The notes under the pieces: generated by a model
The model's input: only the letters and a program-made list of their open reading frames with translations
Databases searched by the model: none
What the model was told of the DNA's origin: nothing
Made by a program: the position numbers and the translations under genes
From: Sneathiella chungangensis
GTDB taxonomy: Bacteria; Pseudomonadota; Alphaproteobacteria; Sneathiellales; Sneathiellaceae
Direction of reading: 5' to 3'
Length of the DNA stretch: 42,913 bases
NCBI RefSeq assembly: GCF_009882935.1
Contig: NZ_WTVA01000004.1
Location: 202,203 to 245,115, forward strand
Part shown: one piece after another, positions 1 to 8,227 of the stretch
Position numbering within the stretch: position 1 is the stretch's first letter
How the letters are laid out: the number at the start of each line of letters is the position of its first letter

Positions 1-150
1 GACCACGCCGACAGAACCTGCAGAATAGCTAACACGTATTTACAGAAGGTAATTTCGCTCTAAGGAAATCTTTTGCATTTCAGGAGGCGCCCATAGATGA
101 CAATACCTATCTCTGACTTCATCAGTTCGAAACTGACAGTTTTACCTTTC

Positions 151-191
151 GTATTTGTCAAATATGCCCTTTTCTTGACAAAAACGCCACT
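151..191 (+). promoter_or_regulatory. Element A1, candidate operator of GlxA/AraC regulator A
   Basis: A 41-bp block matching the block at 2590-2630 at 32 of 41 positions without gaps. Shared cores are TTTGTC, TATGCCC, TTTT and GCCACT. It lies about 140 bp upstream of the homocysteine methyltransferase gene, in the same orientation as that gene. The second copy is in the divergent gap between regulator A and the FAD oxidoreductase. Seen: the repeat. Inferred: it is bound by regulator A. Confidence 0.6.
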
Positions 192-331
192 AGTCTAAGC
201 ATATTCGTTGCCATAGCATCTATAAGGATATGGAAGGGGCTGGCAATGCGGACGATCTGAAATCACATCCGCTTTGCAGGCATTGATGCACAACATGTCA
301 GGTTACAGCACGTAACGGGAAGAAATTTAAC

Positions 332-1291
332 ATGGGAAACGAATGCAAACGTCGGTTACCGGAAGCTAATGACAGGCTATTCCTCACAGAGGCCGGGATC
401 GAGACAACCATGATGTATAAGAAGGATTGGGAGTTTCGGCATTTCTGTCTGTTTGAGTTGCTGCAAAATGATCGGTTTGTGGATGATCTGCGTACCTATC
501 ATACGGGCCTGATTGAGGTGGCCGTTGAACATAAAGTCGGTCACCTGTTGGATGGTGTTCATTACCGCGCGAGCCCCGACTGGGGAGCCTTGTTGGGCAT
601 GTCTGAACAACAGCTTGCAGACCTCACCGCAAAAGGTATCGAAATTTATTCTGAGTTGTCTCAAGAATATGCGACCGAGGACACACCGATCCCGGTCGGA
701 TGTTGCATTGGTCCACGTGGCGACGCCTACAACGCTGATCTCGTAATGAGTGCTGAAGAGGCCTAAGAATATCACAGTGTACAAATCGCCACCGCTAAAT
801 CGGCTGGTGCTGATTTTATTTCTGCCCTGACCTTCAATCACATCGAGGAGGCAATTGGGATCACCCGAGCCGCTAGCGCTGCTGAAATACCAATCATAAT
901 GTCGTTTTCGCTTGGCCGAGAGGCTGTCCTCAAGACGGGACCGACGATCGGTGACGCTATTGAGGCAGTAGAGGTAGCCACCGATCGAGCACCCCTTTTT
1001 TACATGATAAATTGCAATCATCCGATTGACTTCGCACCTGCCATTGCTGCACCGGGGCGCTGGATTGACAGGTTGAAAGGAGTGCGGCCCAACGCCTCTT
1101 CTCTTGATCACGGGATACTATGTAAGCTTGGCCACCTTGAGGAAGGCGATCCAATTGAGTTGGGACAGCAAATGGGGGATCTGGCGCGGAGGTTTCCGCA
1201 GCTCAACGTTTTTGGCGGATGTTGTGGTACTGATCGGCCCCATATGGAGCAAATTGCTAAAAACGTTCTCAATGTTCGGGCGCACGCCTAA
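332..1291 (+). pseudogene. Homocysteine S-methyltransferase family gene, one in-frame stop
   Basis: The reading frame is of the homocysteine/betaine S-methyltransferase type (Pfam S-methyl_trans), which moves a methyl group from a donor to the thiol of homocysteine or a similar thiol. The frame is 319 positions long and is interrupted only by a TAA at 764-766 (codon 145). Family similarity continues without a frameshift on both sides. The N-terminal part has the LTEAGIETT start of the barrel. The C-terminal part keeps all three expected zinc cysteines: Cys228 in INCNHP and the Cys297-Cys298 pair in GGCCG. The start ATG has only a weak GGGAAG upstream. It is preceded by element A1 and converges with regulator A. 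It is either a recent pseudogene, a sequencing error or a read-through gene. The methyl donor cannot be told from sequence. Confidence 0.8.
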
Positions 1292-1505
1292 AATCGGCTT
1301 TGTCACATTAACTTACGATGGCCGTAGACAAACTCCAGTAATTTTTCTTAAGCAAGCGGCGCTTGCATTTTTCCAAATCCCAAATTCTTCAATGTTACAA
1401 TCTCTCTCTGACACTGCCTTTGACCTCGACAAAGGTCTGGAAATCTCACTATCCGCAAGGAAACTCGTTTCTTGATACTTGCGGGCAAGACTGTTGCTCT
1501 TCGCC

Positions 1506-2543
1506 TCACACCGCTTCGATTGGTTTGGCGATTTGGGATATGTGTTGAAACTTCTTGCGATAGGCCGCGGGCGACAGGCCGACGCTTCGTTTGAAGAGCC
1601 TTCGGAATGAAGCCGAGTCCTCATAGCCAACTGAGATCCCGATGTCGTCAACTGAATAGGATTCAATTTCCAGCATCTGTTTGGCTTCCTCGATCCTCAA
1701 CGCCTGCACGTATTCAATTGGCGACAATCCTGTTGCTGACCGAAAGCGACGAGAAAATGTGCGGGCATTTAGGCCGGAGCGTCCGACCATGTGTTCGACT
1801 GGATTAGCCACAGCATAGTTGTCGGCGATCCATACCTGACAATCAGATATCTGTCTGTCTGTCGTTTCTATCGGACGGGTCATCACTGAATAGGGCGACT
1901 GGCCTTCGGAATGCCCACTGATCAAAAAGACTTTGGCAGTTTCAATAGCGTGCTGATATCCGCAAAACCGGGCGATCAGGTAGACCGCCAGATCATGCCA
2001 TGCACTGACGCCACCGGCCGTCACGATAAGATCAGACTCCGCGGTCAAGCACAGAACAGAATCATTGCGAAACGCAACTTTTGGATAGTGGCGCTGGAAC
2101 ATGTCACGATAGGCCCAATGGGCCGTTGCCTCGTGCCCATCCAAAAGGCCCGCCTCGGCCAGCATAAGTGACCCCGAACAGACGGAAGTTAGCAGTGCGC
2201 CGTCCGAATGCACTTTGCGAAGCCATGCAATTTCACGCGGATGGCGCCCTTTGGGGACATCATAGATTGAAGTATACATATCGCAAACAATCACCGCGTC
2301 GGGCATATCAATTTGGCTCACAGCGGTATGCGGCTCTACAGGGATATTCCCCAGACAGCGAAAAGCTTTGCCATCCGTTGATGCAATGCGGACATCCAAT
2401 AGCTCGTCACCTGGAGCCCCGACCACCATGTCGGCATAAACCGCCCCTACCGATTGTAAAACATCATAAAGTCCGTAAAGAACTGACGCTGAGGTTTCTG
2501 GCGCCGCCAGCAACACGATCAATGGCTTTCTGTTTTTACTCAT
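1506..2543 (-). CDS. GlxA-family AraC-type transcriptional regulator (A)
   Basis: A two-domain regulator. The N-terminal 200 or so residues form a DJ-1/PfpI-like amidotransferase-fold domain with the elbow SVCSGS (Cys130 in the longer form, Cys122 from the start used here). The C-terminal 100 residues carry the two AraC helix-turn-helix motifs (ARTFSRRFRSATG... and DDIGISVGYEDSASFRRLFK). In known GlxA-type regulators such as ArgR, GbdR and CdhR the N-domain senses small nitrogenous ligands. A GTG at 2567 would add eight residues. I prefer the ATG at 2543 because it aligns with the N-terminus of regulator B, but neither has a strong ribosome-binding site. It is divergent from the FAD oxidoreductase, with element A2 between them. 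It is a clear paralogue of the regulator at 38831-39856. Confidence 0.92.
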   Translation of the reverse strand: MSKNRKPLIVLLAAPETSASVLYGLYDVLQSVGAVYADMVVGAPGDELLDVRIASTDGKAFRCLGNIPVEPHTAVSQIDMPDAVIVCDMYTSIYDVPKGRHPREIAWLRKVHSDGALLTSVCSGSLMLAEAGLLDGHEATAHWAYRDMFQRHYPKVAFRNDSVLCLTAESDLIVTAGGVSAWHDLAVYLIARFCGYQHAIETAKVFLISGHSEGQSPYSVMTRPIETTDRQISDCQVWIADNYAVANPVEHMVGRSGLNARTFSRRFRSATGLSPIEYVQALRIEEAKQMLEIESYSVDDIGISVGYEDSASFRRLFKRSVGLSPAAYRKKFQHISQIAKPIEAV

Positions 2544-2589
2544 GGGAACTTCTGTCTTATTTGGCACGGTACTGGCATATTTGCCTTAT

Positions 2590-2630
2590 GTGTTTGTCCA
2601 GTATGCCCATTTTTTGGCGAAATTGCCACT
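2590..2630 (+). promoter_or_regulatory. Element A2, candidate operator in the regulator A / oxidoreductase divergent gap
   Basis: Second copy of the 41-bp element, 32 of 41 identical to A1 and in the same orientation relative to the plus-strand gene it precedes. It begins 108 nt before the ATG of the FAD oxidoreductase and lies about 47 nt upstream of the regulator A start. That is a suitable place for both autoregulation and activation of the divergent gene. Binding by regulator A is inferred. Confidence 0.6.
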
Positions 2631-2697
2631 TACGCTTATAGCGGCGTTAACCTAGCTTTGCGAGAGAAATTTGAATGGGACTAAAAGGAACGAGAAG

Positions 2698-4104
2698 ATG
2701 GATAAATTCAATAGCACTCTCGAAAGGCTTTCTAGTAGCTTTGATGGAAATATTATCGGGCGCGAAGATACTCAATTTGACGAGGCCCGCGCGGTTTGGA
2801 ATGCGATGATTGATCGCCGGCCGTTGATTATTGCTCAGTGCCGGACCGTGCGTGATGTGCAGGCCACGGTCAGGCTGGCAATGGCACAGAATCTGCCCAT
2901 CGCAATTCGTGGTGGGGCGCACAATGTGGCTGGTCACGCGGTGTGTGACGATGGCGTGATGATCGATCTTTCGTTGATGAGAGGTGTCGAAGTTGACGCA
3001 GCAAGCTGTGTCGCAAAGGTCGAAGGCGGCGCCCTGTGGCGGGATGTAGATGCAGCCACTCAAGTGCACGGCTTGGCGACGCCGGGCGGGCTGATATCGG
3101 ACACTGGCGTGGCGGGGTTGACGCTTTCAGGTGGTATTGGATGGTTACGCGCGCAACACGGACTTTCGATAGATAATCTGATAGCAGCGGACGTGGTTAT
3201 TGCTGATGGCACTTTGGTCCGGGCAAGCGCCGATGACAACCCGGATTTGCTTTGGGCCCTGAAAGGGGGAGGCGGCAATTTCGGGGTCGTGGTGCAGTTC
3301 GAATTCAAACTGCATGCCATCGGGCCGGAAGTCATGTTCGCGGCACCTATCTATGCGCTGGAAGACGGCCCCGGACCAATTCGCGCGTGGCGCGATTTTT
3401 TGGCCGTACACGGCGATCGCGTTGGATCGTTATGTGAATTTTCCACAGCGGCTGAGGGCGACGATTTCCCAGAAAAATACTGGGGAAAGCGGGTCTATAC
3501 ACTGGCCTGTGTTTATAATGGCGATGCAGAAGCAGGGGAGTCACTTTTGCAGCCTCTTCGTGAATTTGGGAACATGGTCACTGATTTCTCGGATCGGATT
3601 AGCTATTGCGATGTGCAGCAATTGTTCGACACGTTGATGCCCTTTGGTGATTTCAGAAGCTACTGGAAGGCTCGGTATCTGACCGACCTGCCCAACGATA
3701 TGATTGATCTTGCGATGAAAAACGCTGCTGCTGCGCCATCGGATAACTCAATCTCGTCATTGTGGAATTTTGGCGGCGCGACTGCCAAAGTTGCTGCAGA
3801 TGCGACCGCATTTGGCGACCGGTCCATGGGCTGGATGTATTCGTTAGATGGCGTCTGGTCTGATCCCGCTGATGACAATGTTAACATGGCCTGGTCGCGC
3901 GATGGCTGGGACAGTGCGGAACCATTCGGTCACCACGGTCGCGCCTATCTCAATTTTCCTGGGCACGGGGAAGACGGCGCAGATTTGACTCGGATAAGTT
4001 TCGGAGAAAATTATGAACTTCTGGTTGAAATCAAGATTAAATACGATCCGGAAAACCGGTTCCGCTTCAACCAGAATATTGTTCCGGAGGCATTGTCATT
4101 TTAA
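2698..4104 (+). CDS. FAD-binding oxidoreductase, berberine-bridge-enzyme-like
   Basis: A 468-residue member of the VAO/PCMH flavoprotein family with a C-terminal BBE motif. The N-terminal FAD domain shows PIAIRGGAHNVAGHAV, whose histidine in AHN is the usual site of 8-alpha-histidyl FAD attachment. It also shows GLTLSGGIGWL and ALKGGGGNFGVV. The cysteine that makes the second flavin bond in berberine bridge enzyme (GxC before the SGG motif) is absent, since SDTG is found there, so FAD is probably bound through one covalent link. The C-terminus YDPENRFRFNQNI is the typical BBE ending. Such enzymes oxidise alcohols, sugars or amines with oxygen or another acceptor. The ATG at 2698 has AAGGA upstream. 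A TTG at 2671 would add nine residues and is less likely. Element A2 lies in its promoter region. The substrate is unknown. Confidence 0.9.
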   Translation: MDKFNSTLERLSSSFDGNIIGREDTQFDEARAVWNAMIDRRPLIIAQCRTVRDVQATVRLAMAQNLPIAIRGGAHNVAGHAVCDDGVMIDLSLMRGVEVDAASCVAKVEGGALWRDVDAATQVHGLATPGGLISDTGVAGLTLSGGIGWLRAQHGLSIDNLIAADVVIADGTLVRASADDNPDLLWALKGGGGNFGVVVQFEFKLHAIGPEVMFAAPIYALEDGPGPIRAWRDFLAVHGDRVGSLCEFSTAAEGDDFPEKYWGKRVYTLACVYNGDAEAGESLLQPLREFGNMVTDFSDRISYCDVQQLFDTLMPFGDFRSYWKARYLTDLPNDMIDLAMKNAAAAPSDNSISSLWNFGGATAKVAADATAFGDRSMGWMYSLDGVWSDPADDNVNMAWSRDGWDSAEPFGHHGRAYLNFPGHGEDGADLTRISFGENYELLVEIKIKYDPENRFRFNQNIVPEALSF

Positions 4105-4114
4105 CTTCAAATCT

Positions 4115-4135
4115 TTTCCCTGTTGATCAGGGAAA
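4115..4135 (+). terminator. Stem-loop after the FAD oxidoreductase
   Basis: A perfect 8-bp stem (TTTCCCTG / CAGGGAAA) with a 5-nt loop, starting 11 nt after the stop codon. There is no clear T-run after it, so it may be a weak terminator or a 3'-protecting hairpin. Confidence 0.4.
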
Positions 4136-4610
4136 TAGGGGAAGACGGGTTCGCTCTAAACTTCAGCCTCCACCACTTCTTCCAAGGCGAACCCGGCTCC
4201 AGTCCGGGTTCGCCCCTGAGCTCCGCAGAACCGGGCGCTTTGGAGATATCCCCTTTGAACAGAGACGCCTCGATCAGGTTATTTAAGCCGCAATTCGGCA
4301 TTCGTCTCTGCCGCCTTGTTCCAGGGTCCATCTAGAAGATCTTCAATATCTAAACCACCCAATGTAGATCATGCATACAGCCAAACTGCATGTTCAATGA
4401 TGTGAGAGAAAGCGATGCTGGGACTAGGAGATTTTTTTTGCATCAGCTGAGATTAGATCATCATCAATTTCCGGGTTACAGAGTTAATCTAGCATCACCG
4501 GAGTTCATTAATGACTATGTCGAAGATCCGTGCAAAGACATTTTGCGCGTTGCGGTGAAGCGTTATATGTATATTGGCTTCAATATTTTTTATTTTGGGA
4601 GTTAGGTGCC
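4136..4610. other. Long intergenic gap with one strong inverted repeat
   Basis: No convincing gene is present. At 4186-4214 there is a perfect 11-bp inverted repeat (GGCGAACCCGG, 7-nt loop, CCGGGTTCGCC) without a T-run. On the minus strand around 4250-4290 the translation includes LIEASLFKG, which resembles LIERSLFNG at about 23200, beside the IS element. The matching DNA agrees at 20 of 32 positions by eye. This could be a remnant of a mobile or repeated sequence, but I cannot name it. The promoter of the HxlR gene should lie at the right end. Confidence 0.4.
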
Positions 4611-5330
4611 ATGACCACGCAATATGGTCAGTTTTGCCCGATTGCAAAGGCAACAGAAATCCTTGGTGAGAAATGGACGCTTCTGATTGTCCGTGAGCTT
4701 TTGATGGGGGGGACGCGGTTTAACGACCTGCAACGAGGGCTTACCACGATATCACCCACAATTCTATCCAAGCGTTTAGCGACGCTGGATGAATATGGCC
4801 TTATCTACCGTCGCCGCATCGACGGGCAACGCGGGTTTGAGTATTTTCCGACCGAAGCCTGCCAGCAACTGAAGCCAATCCTGCTCGCGTTGGGTAGCTG
4901 GGGAATGCATTGGTCCAGAAATTATTTAACTGCAAATGATTACGATGTAGAGCTTTTGATGCTCTACCTGGAGCGTAGCGTTCAACCGGAGAAATTACCC
5001 GGATCCAAAGCGGTCATTCGGTTCAAATTTTCAGATTTCGAAGGCATCTCCAACTGGTGGATTGTCGTCAACGGAACCGATGCGGTCGATGTTTGTACGA
5101 CAGATCCAGGCAAGGATGTTGATGTCTATATTACCACATCCGTTAGAACGATGGTCGATGCCTGGATGGGGCGATTGACCTATCAACAGGCAATAGCCTC
5201 GGGCGATTTCGATGTGCTTGGCCCCGCCGCGTTGACCCGCAACATCAAAGTCTGGTTGGCCCAAAGTGTGTTTGTCGATATCCCGTCACCTAGTGAGATT
5301 TTGGGTATTTCAGCTAGCAATCTTCTTTAG
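4611..5330 (+). CDS. HxlR-family winged-helix transcriptional regulator
   Basis: A 239-residue protein. Residues 1-110 are an HxlR winged helix: FCPIAKATEILGEKWTLLIVRELLMGGTRF followed by TISPTILSKRLATLDEYGLI and the wing RRRIDGQRGFEYFPT. The remaining 120 residues form an SCP2-like sterol-carrier-type domain, a common partner of this winged helix that may bind a lipid or acyl ligand. The start ATG at 4611 is preceded by GGGAGTTAGG, and the winged helix begins straight after it. Longer readings from 4530 add residues unlike the family. A terminator with a T-run follows. It converges with the methyltransferase gene and may regulate the neighbouring flavoprotein or methyltransferase genes, which is inference. 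Confidence 0.88.
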   Translation: MTTQYGQFCPIAKATEILGEKWTLLIVRELLMGGTRFNDLQRGLTTISPTILSKRLATLDEYGLIYRRRIDGQRGFEYFPTEACQQLKPILLALGSWGMHWSRNYLTANDYDVELLMLYLERSVQPEKLPGSKAVIRFKFSDFEGISNWWIVVNGTDAVDVCTTDPGKDVDVYITTSVRTMVDAWMGRLTYQQAIASGDFDVLGPAALTRNIKVWLAQSVFVDIPSPSEILGISASNLL

Positions 5331-5444
5331 TGCTGAGCAGGTAACGCCAGATATTTAGCCTTTGATGCGACTGATGATTGTCAAACTGATACATTCTGGG
5401 CGCGCCTGTGGTCCAAGGGGCCCATTACCCTCAGGATTTAGACT

Positions 5445-5481
5445 TCCCGGCTGTCAACCATGACCGTCGGGATGCTTTTTT
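5445..5481 (+). terminator. Rho-independent terminator after HxlR gene
   Basis: A hairpin with arms TCCCG..GTCA and TGAC..CGGGA (a 3-nt internal loop and a 4-nt apical loop), followed by GCTTTTTTAG on the plus strand. It ends at the stop codon of the convergent methyltransferase gene. Confidence 0.65.
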
Positions 5482-6541
5482 AGTCCAATTTCGCTTCGAG
5501 TATAATGTTGAAAGGTGTCTGGGCCACCCGACGGACGCGAGGGAAACCGGCTTCGATAAGCACCTCTGACAGACGCCGCTCGCCTGCTTGCGCTCCAAGC
5601 GCTAGTCCGACCTCCTGTGACAGTGAGCAGGGCGTACAGACAGCCGTTGATGCTGCATAGTACAAGCGGCTGACCGGGTTGATATTTTCTTCAACTGCAT
5701 TCCCCGCAGCTGGTTCAACCAGCATCAGGCTGCCGCCGGATTTCAACGCCTTTCTTGCGTGACGGGCTGCGCCAACAGGATCACCCATGTCATGCAGACA
5801 ATCCATGAAACAGATTAGGTCAAAACCATCTGCAGGATAGGATTGCGCATCCGCAAGCTCAAAGCGCGTATTCGTTGTTGCATCGGCCTCTGCTGCACGA
5901 TCCTTGGCGGTTTCAATTGAGGCGGCATGATTATCGAAGCCGACAAAGGTGGAATTAGGAAATGCTTTAGCCAATACGATTGTCGATGCCCCGTGCCCAC
6001 AGCCCACATCGGCAACTTTGGCACCGGCAAGGAGTTTTTCCTCCACGCCTTCCATTGCCGTAATCCAGTCGGATACCAGAAAAGTTTGATAGCCCGGCCG
6101 AAACAGTGACTCGCTGCCGCAAAAAAGCCGGTGATGGTGTTCACCCCATGCAATTCCTTCGCCCGTGCGAAATACATCTACAATTCGGTCTTCATCCAGC
6201 CATAGCGATGCGGCGACTTCCAGCGCGGGAACCAGAAAGACGGGGCTTTCGGGATCTGCGAGAACGGGAATATAGGCGTCTGGAAGTGTGTATGTGCCTA
6301 TGTCCTTGTCGTAGATCAGGTAGCCGCCGGCCACCTGGTTGTTGAGCCATTCGCGAACGTAGCGCTCGGCCAGTTTGCATTTGCTGGCCAATGCGGAGGA
6401 GGTCATTGCTCCGGCACCCGCCATGGCCCGATAGAGACCCAGCTTGTTTCCGATATTTGTCATGACACCGGAGAGCGTGGCGCTGACATCAGAGACGACT
6501 TGTCCGGCGAAGGCTTCTGTCGTGAGTGTTTCCATTTTCAT
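5480..6541 (-). CDS. SAM-dependent methyltransferase with winged-helix N-domain (Rv2258c type)
   Basis: A 353-residue protein. The N-terminal 90 residues are a winged-helix dimerisation domain (ALASKCKLAERYVREWLNNQVAGGYL). A class I Rossmann methyltransferase domain follows, with motif I VADVGCGHGAST at about residues 176-187, an acidic ribose-binding end of strand 2 (FVGFDNH) and FDLICFMDCLHDMGDP after strand 4. This layout matches the Rv2258c-like family, whose substrates are mostly unknown. Start choice: the ATG at 6541 has AGGAG at a spacing of 8 nt, while a start at 6613 would lack this. It lies 101 nt downstream of the DUF1127 gene on the same strand, so the two are probably co-transcribed. 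Confidence 0.88.
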   Translation of the reverse strand: MKMETLTTEAFAGQVVSDVSATLSGVMTNIGNKLGLYRAMAGAGAMTSSALASKCKLAERYVREWLNNQVAGGYLIYDKDIGTYTLPDAYIPVLADPESPVFLVPALEVAASLWLDEDRIVDVFRTGEGIAWGEHHHRLFCGSESLFRPGYQTFLVSDWITAMEGVEEKLLAGAKVADVGCGHGASTIVLAKAFPNSTFVGFDNHAASIETAKDRAAEADATTNTRFELADAQSYPADGFDLICFMDCLHDMGDPVGAARHARKALKSGGSLMLVEPAAGNAVEENINPVSRLYYAASTAVCTPCSLSQEVGLALGAQAGERRLSEVLIEAGFPRVRRVAQTPFNIILEAKLD

Positions 6542-6642
6542 TTCTAAGACTCCTGTTTTATTGCGTCTACCGTCGTTAGTGCCCGATACGACCTGGTTGG
6601 AAGGGCAGTTCAAGTATGTGAGAATGAGATATTATGGGCCGG

Positions 6643-6942
6643 CTAAACGTCCTGGATATCGCGGCCGTTCAAAATGCGGTTAAAGCCGATATCCTGCAAC
6701 GCGCGTTTAGACATATTGCGCATCACATATTGTTCGCGCTGATGCCGTTCGAATGCCACGACACGCTCGGCCGCAAATTTCCATGCGTTCAGGATGTGCG
6801 CCCCAAAACTGAGCCGGGATCTGGAACGTAATAAGGAAGCCGAGTTGAGCGTGGGAATGAAATTTACCAATTTCGCTGTTTGAGCCAGCGAGGTGGATAG
6901 GGCATGATGCTGTATCAGCAAGCTACTTCTAAATTTTGACAT
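6643..6942 (-). CDS. DUF1127 (YjiS-like) domain protein
   Basis: A 99-residue basic protein. The N-terminal 55 residues are unremarkable. The C-terminal 35 carry the DUF1127 signature REQYVMRNMSKRALQDIGFNR, an arginine-rich helix followed by the LxDIGLxR turn. Known DUF1127 proteins in alphaproteobacteria are short. Some act in RNA turnover and in phosphate, carbon or stress adaptation. GGGAG lies about 8 nt before the ATG. It is the first gene of a probable two-gene unit with the methyltransferase. A tandem version of the same domain occurs at 39986-40510. Confidence 0.8.
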   Translation of the reverse strand: MSKFRSSLLIQHHALSTSLAQTAKLVNFIPTLNSASLLRSRSRLSFGAHILNAWKFAAERVVAFERHQREQYVMRNMSKRALQDIGFNRILNGRDIQDV

Positions 6943-7399
6943 TTGGTCACTCCCGTCGATTGTCTACCAGGGCATATCGCCTCAGGTCATGACCGGAAAG
7001 TAGGCCGCGATGCATTGGCAAAATAGTTCACAAGAAATAGCATCCAACTACATTAAATGGAGTAACATACTATTTCTGGATGAGTAGTTATGAGGGAGGG
7101 CGGTTATTATTGGGCTAAGGTGAGCGGATCTCAAATTTCGAGCAATTGGCTCACCAAATTTCAGATACCCGCGTCGATTTGTTTCGTGTGGAATATCTAA
7201 CCCGCGATTTGCTGGAAGATATTAAATATGCCGATAGCTCAGTGTAAGTCGAGCCTACAGCTAAACAGTAAGCTGCATGAGTTGAGGCGGAAAGCAATGC
7301 CGGGGATTGAAGATCTTCCAAATTGAAGGGGGCTAGTACAATGCCGGCTTCTTTTTCACGAAGTTAATGTGACAACGCCCTTATGCACGGATTTCCACA
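6943..7399. other. Intergenic region with inverted repeats and a possible gene remnant
   Basis: It holds an 8-bp inverted repeat AGAAATAG (7033-7040) / CTATTTCT (7070-7077), which may be part of the DUF1127 promoter. A second repeat, GGTGAGC / GCTCACC, lies near 7120-7165. Between about 7120 and 7245 a plus-strand frame without a start codon reads plausibly protein-like (DTRVDLFRVEYLTRDLLEDI) before a stop. It could be a fragment of a lost gene, but I recognise no family. Confidence 0.35.
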
Positions 7400-8017
7400 T
7401 CACTTTCGCGCGCGAAGGCCATCAAGAAAAATATTTAGAAAGCTATTTGCAATTTCTGAATAAGTTTCGCGATTTCCTCTGGTTTGCCAATACGGAACCC
7501 AATTAAATGCCCCAAATATTGCGGCAGCGGCGAGTTTTGGCTCACATGGCGCGATTGACCCATCCTTTACTCCCTGATCGACTAAGTCTCGAATAGCCTG
7601 ATCAAGTTTCTTTCTTCCTTTTCGTAAAGTTTTACGGCTCTCTTCGGATAGAACATTATCATTTGATAGAGCCAGACATGCCCCGAATTCATTGGACAAC
7701 AGGTCCAAATAGCTTCGCATGATCATAGCAATGCGTTCCAATGGCGGGAGGTCGTTATTCTGGCTGCTAGCCAAGGTCTCTTCCATAAATTCAAGGGCTA
7801 AGCGGCTACACTCAAAAAGAATGTCATCTTTATTTTTCACATAATAATAAAGCGTCCGCTTTGAAACATTCAGCTCAGACGCAATATCATCCAGCGACGT
7901 CCGATCAAATCCGTGTTCATTGAACAGTCGAGCACCAGTACGCAAAACCGCCATGCGTTTTTGTTCTCGCGGATCATCACGGGTTAAATCCATTTCGCTC
8001 CATGCGACTGATGCCAT
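7400..8017 (-). CDS. TetR-family transcriptional repressor
   Basis: A 205-residue TetR-type regulator. Residues 20-65 form the DNA-binding domain (GARLFNEHGFDRTSLDDIASELNVSKRTLYYYVKNKDD). The helical C-domain resembles repressors of fatty-acid and acyl-CoA catabolic operons. It is divergent from the acyl-CoA synthetase, and the gap holds a near-perfect 20-bp palindrome. Repression of the acyl-CoA operon relieved by an acyl-CoA ligand is the likely role, by analogy with FadR/KstR-type TetRs. The start at 8017 has AGAGGA immediately before it. An ATG at 7993 with GGAG four bases upstream is an alternative. Confidence 0.92.
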   Translation of the reverse strand: MASVAWSEMDLTRDDPREQKRMAVLRTGARLFNEHGFDRTSLDDIASELNVSKRTLYYYVKNKDDILFECSRLALEFMEETLASSQNNDLPPLERIAMIMRSYLDLLSNEFGACLALSNDNVLSEESRKTLRKGRKKLDQAIRDLVDQGVKDGSIAPCEPKLAAAAIFGAFNWVPYWQTRGNRETYSEIANSFLNIFLDGLRARK

Positions 8018-8109
8018 TCCTCTGCCCTTTTCCTAAACCTAAATGTCACCTAACCGACTTCAATCTGATGTGCAAGTCGCGTATTTTTTTAAAGTATATA
8101 CCATTACTA

Positions 8110-8138
8110 TTGACGTGTAACCCACCGGTGGGATACAA
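8110..8138 (+). promoter_or_regulatory. Promoter of the acyl-CoA operon with an embedded TetR-type operator
   Basis: A -35 like TTGACG (8110-8115) and a weak -10 (ATACAA, 8133-8138) are 17 nt apart. The spacer is almost filled by the palindrome CCCACCGGTGGG at 8121-8132. With flanks the palindrome spans 8117-8136, with only one mismatched pair. The position would let a bound TetR dimer block RNA polymerase. The regulator is probably the adjacent TetR. Confidence 0.65.
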
Positions 8139-8227
8139 ATCGACAAATTAAAAAATACGGGGCTTAAAACAATAACCATTCAAAACGGATCACGGATACG
8201 GCAGGGATTCTATGGGAGATAAAAAAC

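Noticed and set aside
97-198. A 33-residue ORF with a perfect AGGAGG nine bases before its ATG
   Set aside because: It runs through element A1 and has no recognisable domain. The repeat explains the conservation better than a peptide does, although a leader peptide cannot be excluded.
377-1111. Long minus-strand ORF opposite the homocysteine methyltransferase gene
   Set aside because: It is antisense to a recognised gene and has no domain features.
4107-4331. Minus-strand ORF of 74 residues in the gap before the HxlR gene
   Set aside because: Its length comes partly from the inverted repeat at 4186-4214, and no family is recognised. Only the short peptide similarity was kept as a low-interest finding.
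5233-5239. TGACCCG resembling the centre of element B
   Set aside because: It lies inside the HxlR coding region without the other two blocks.
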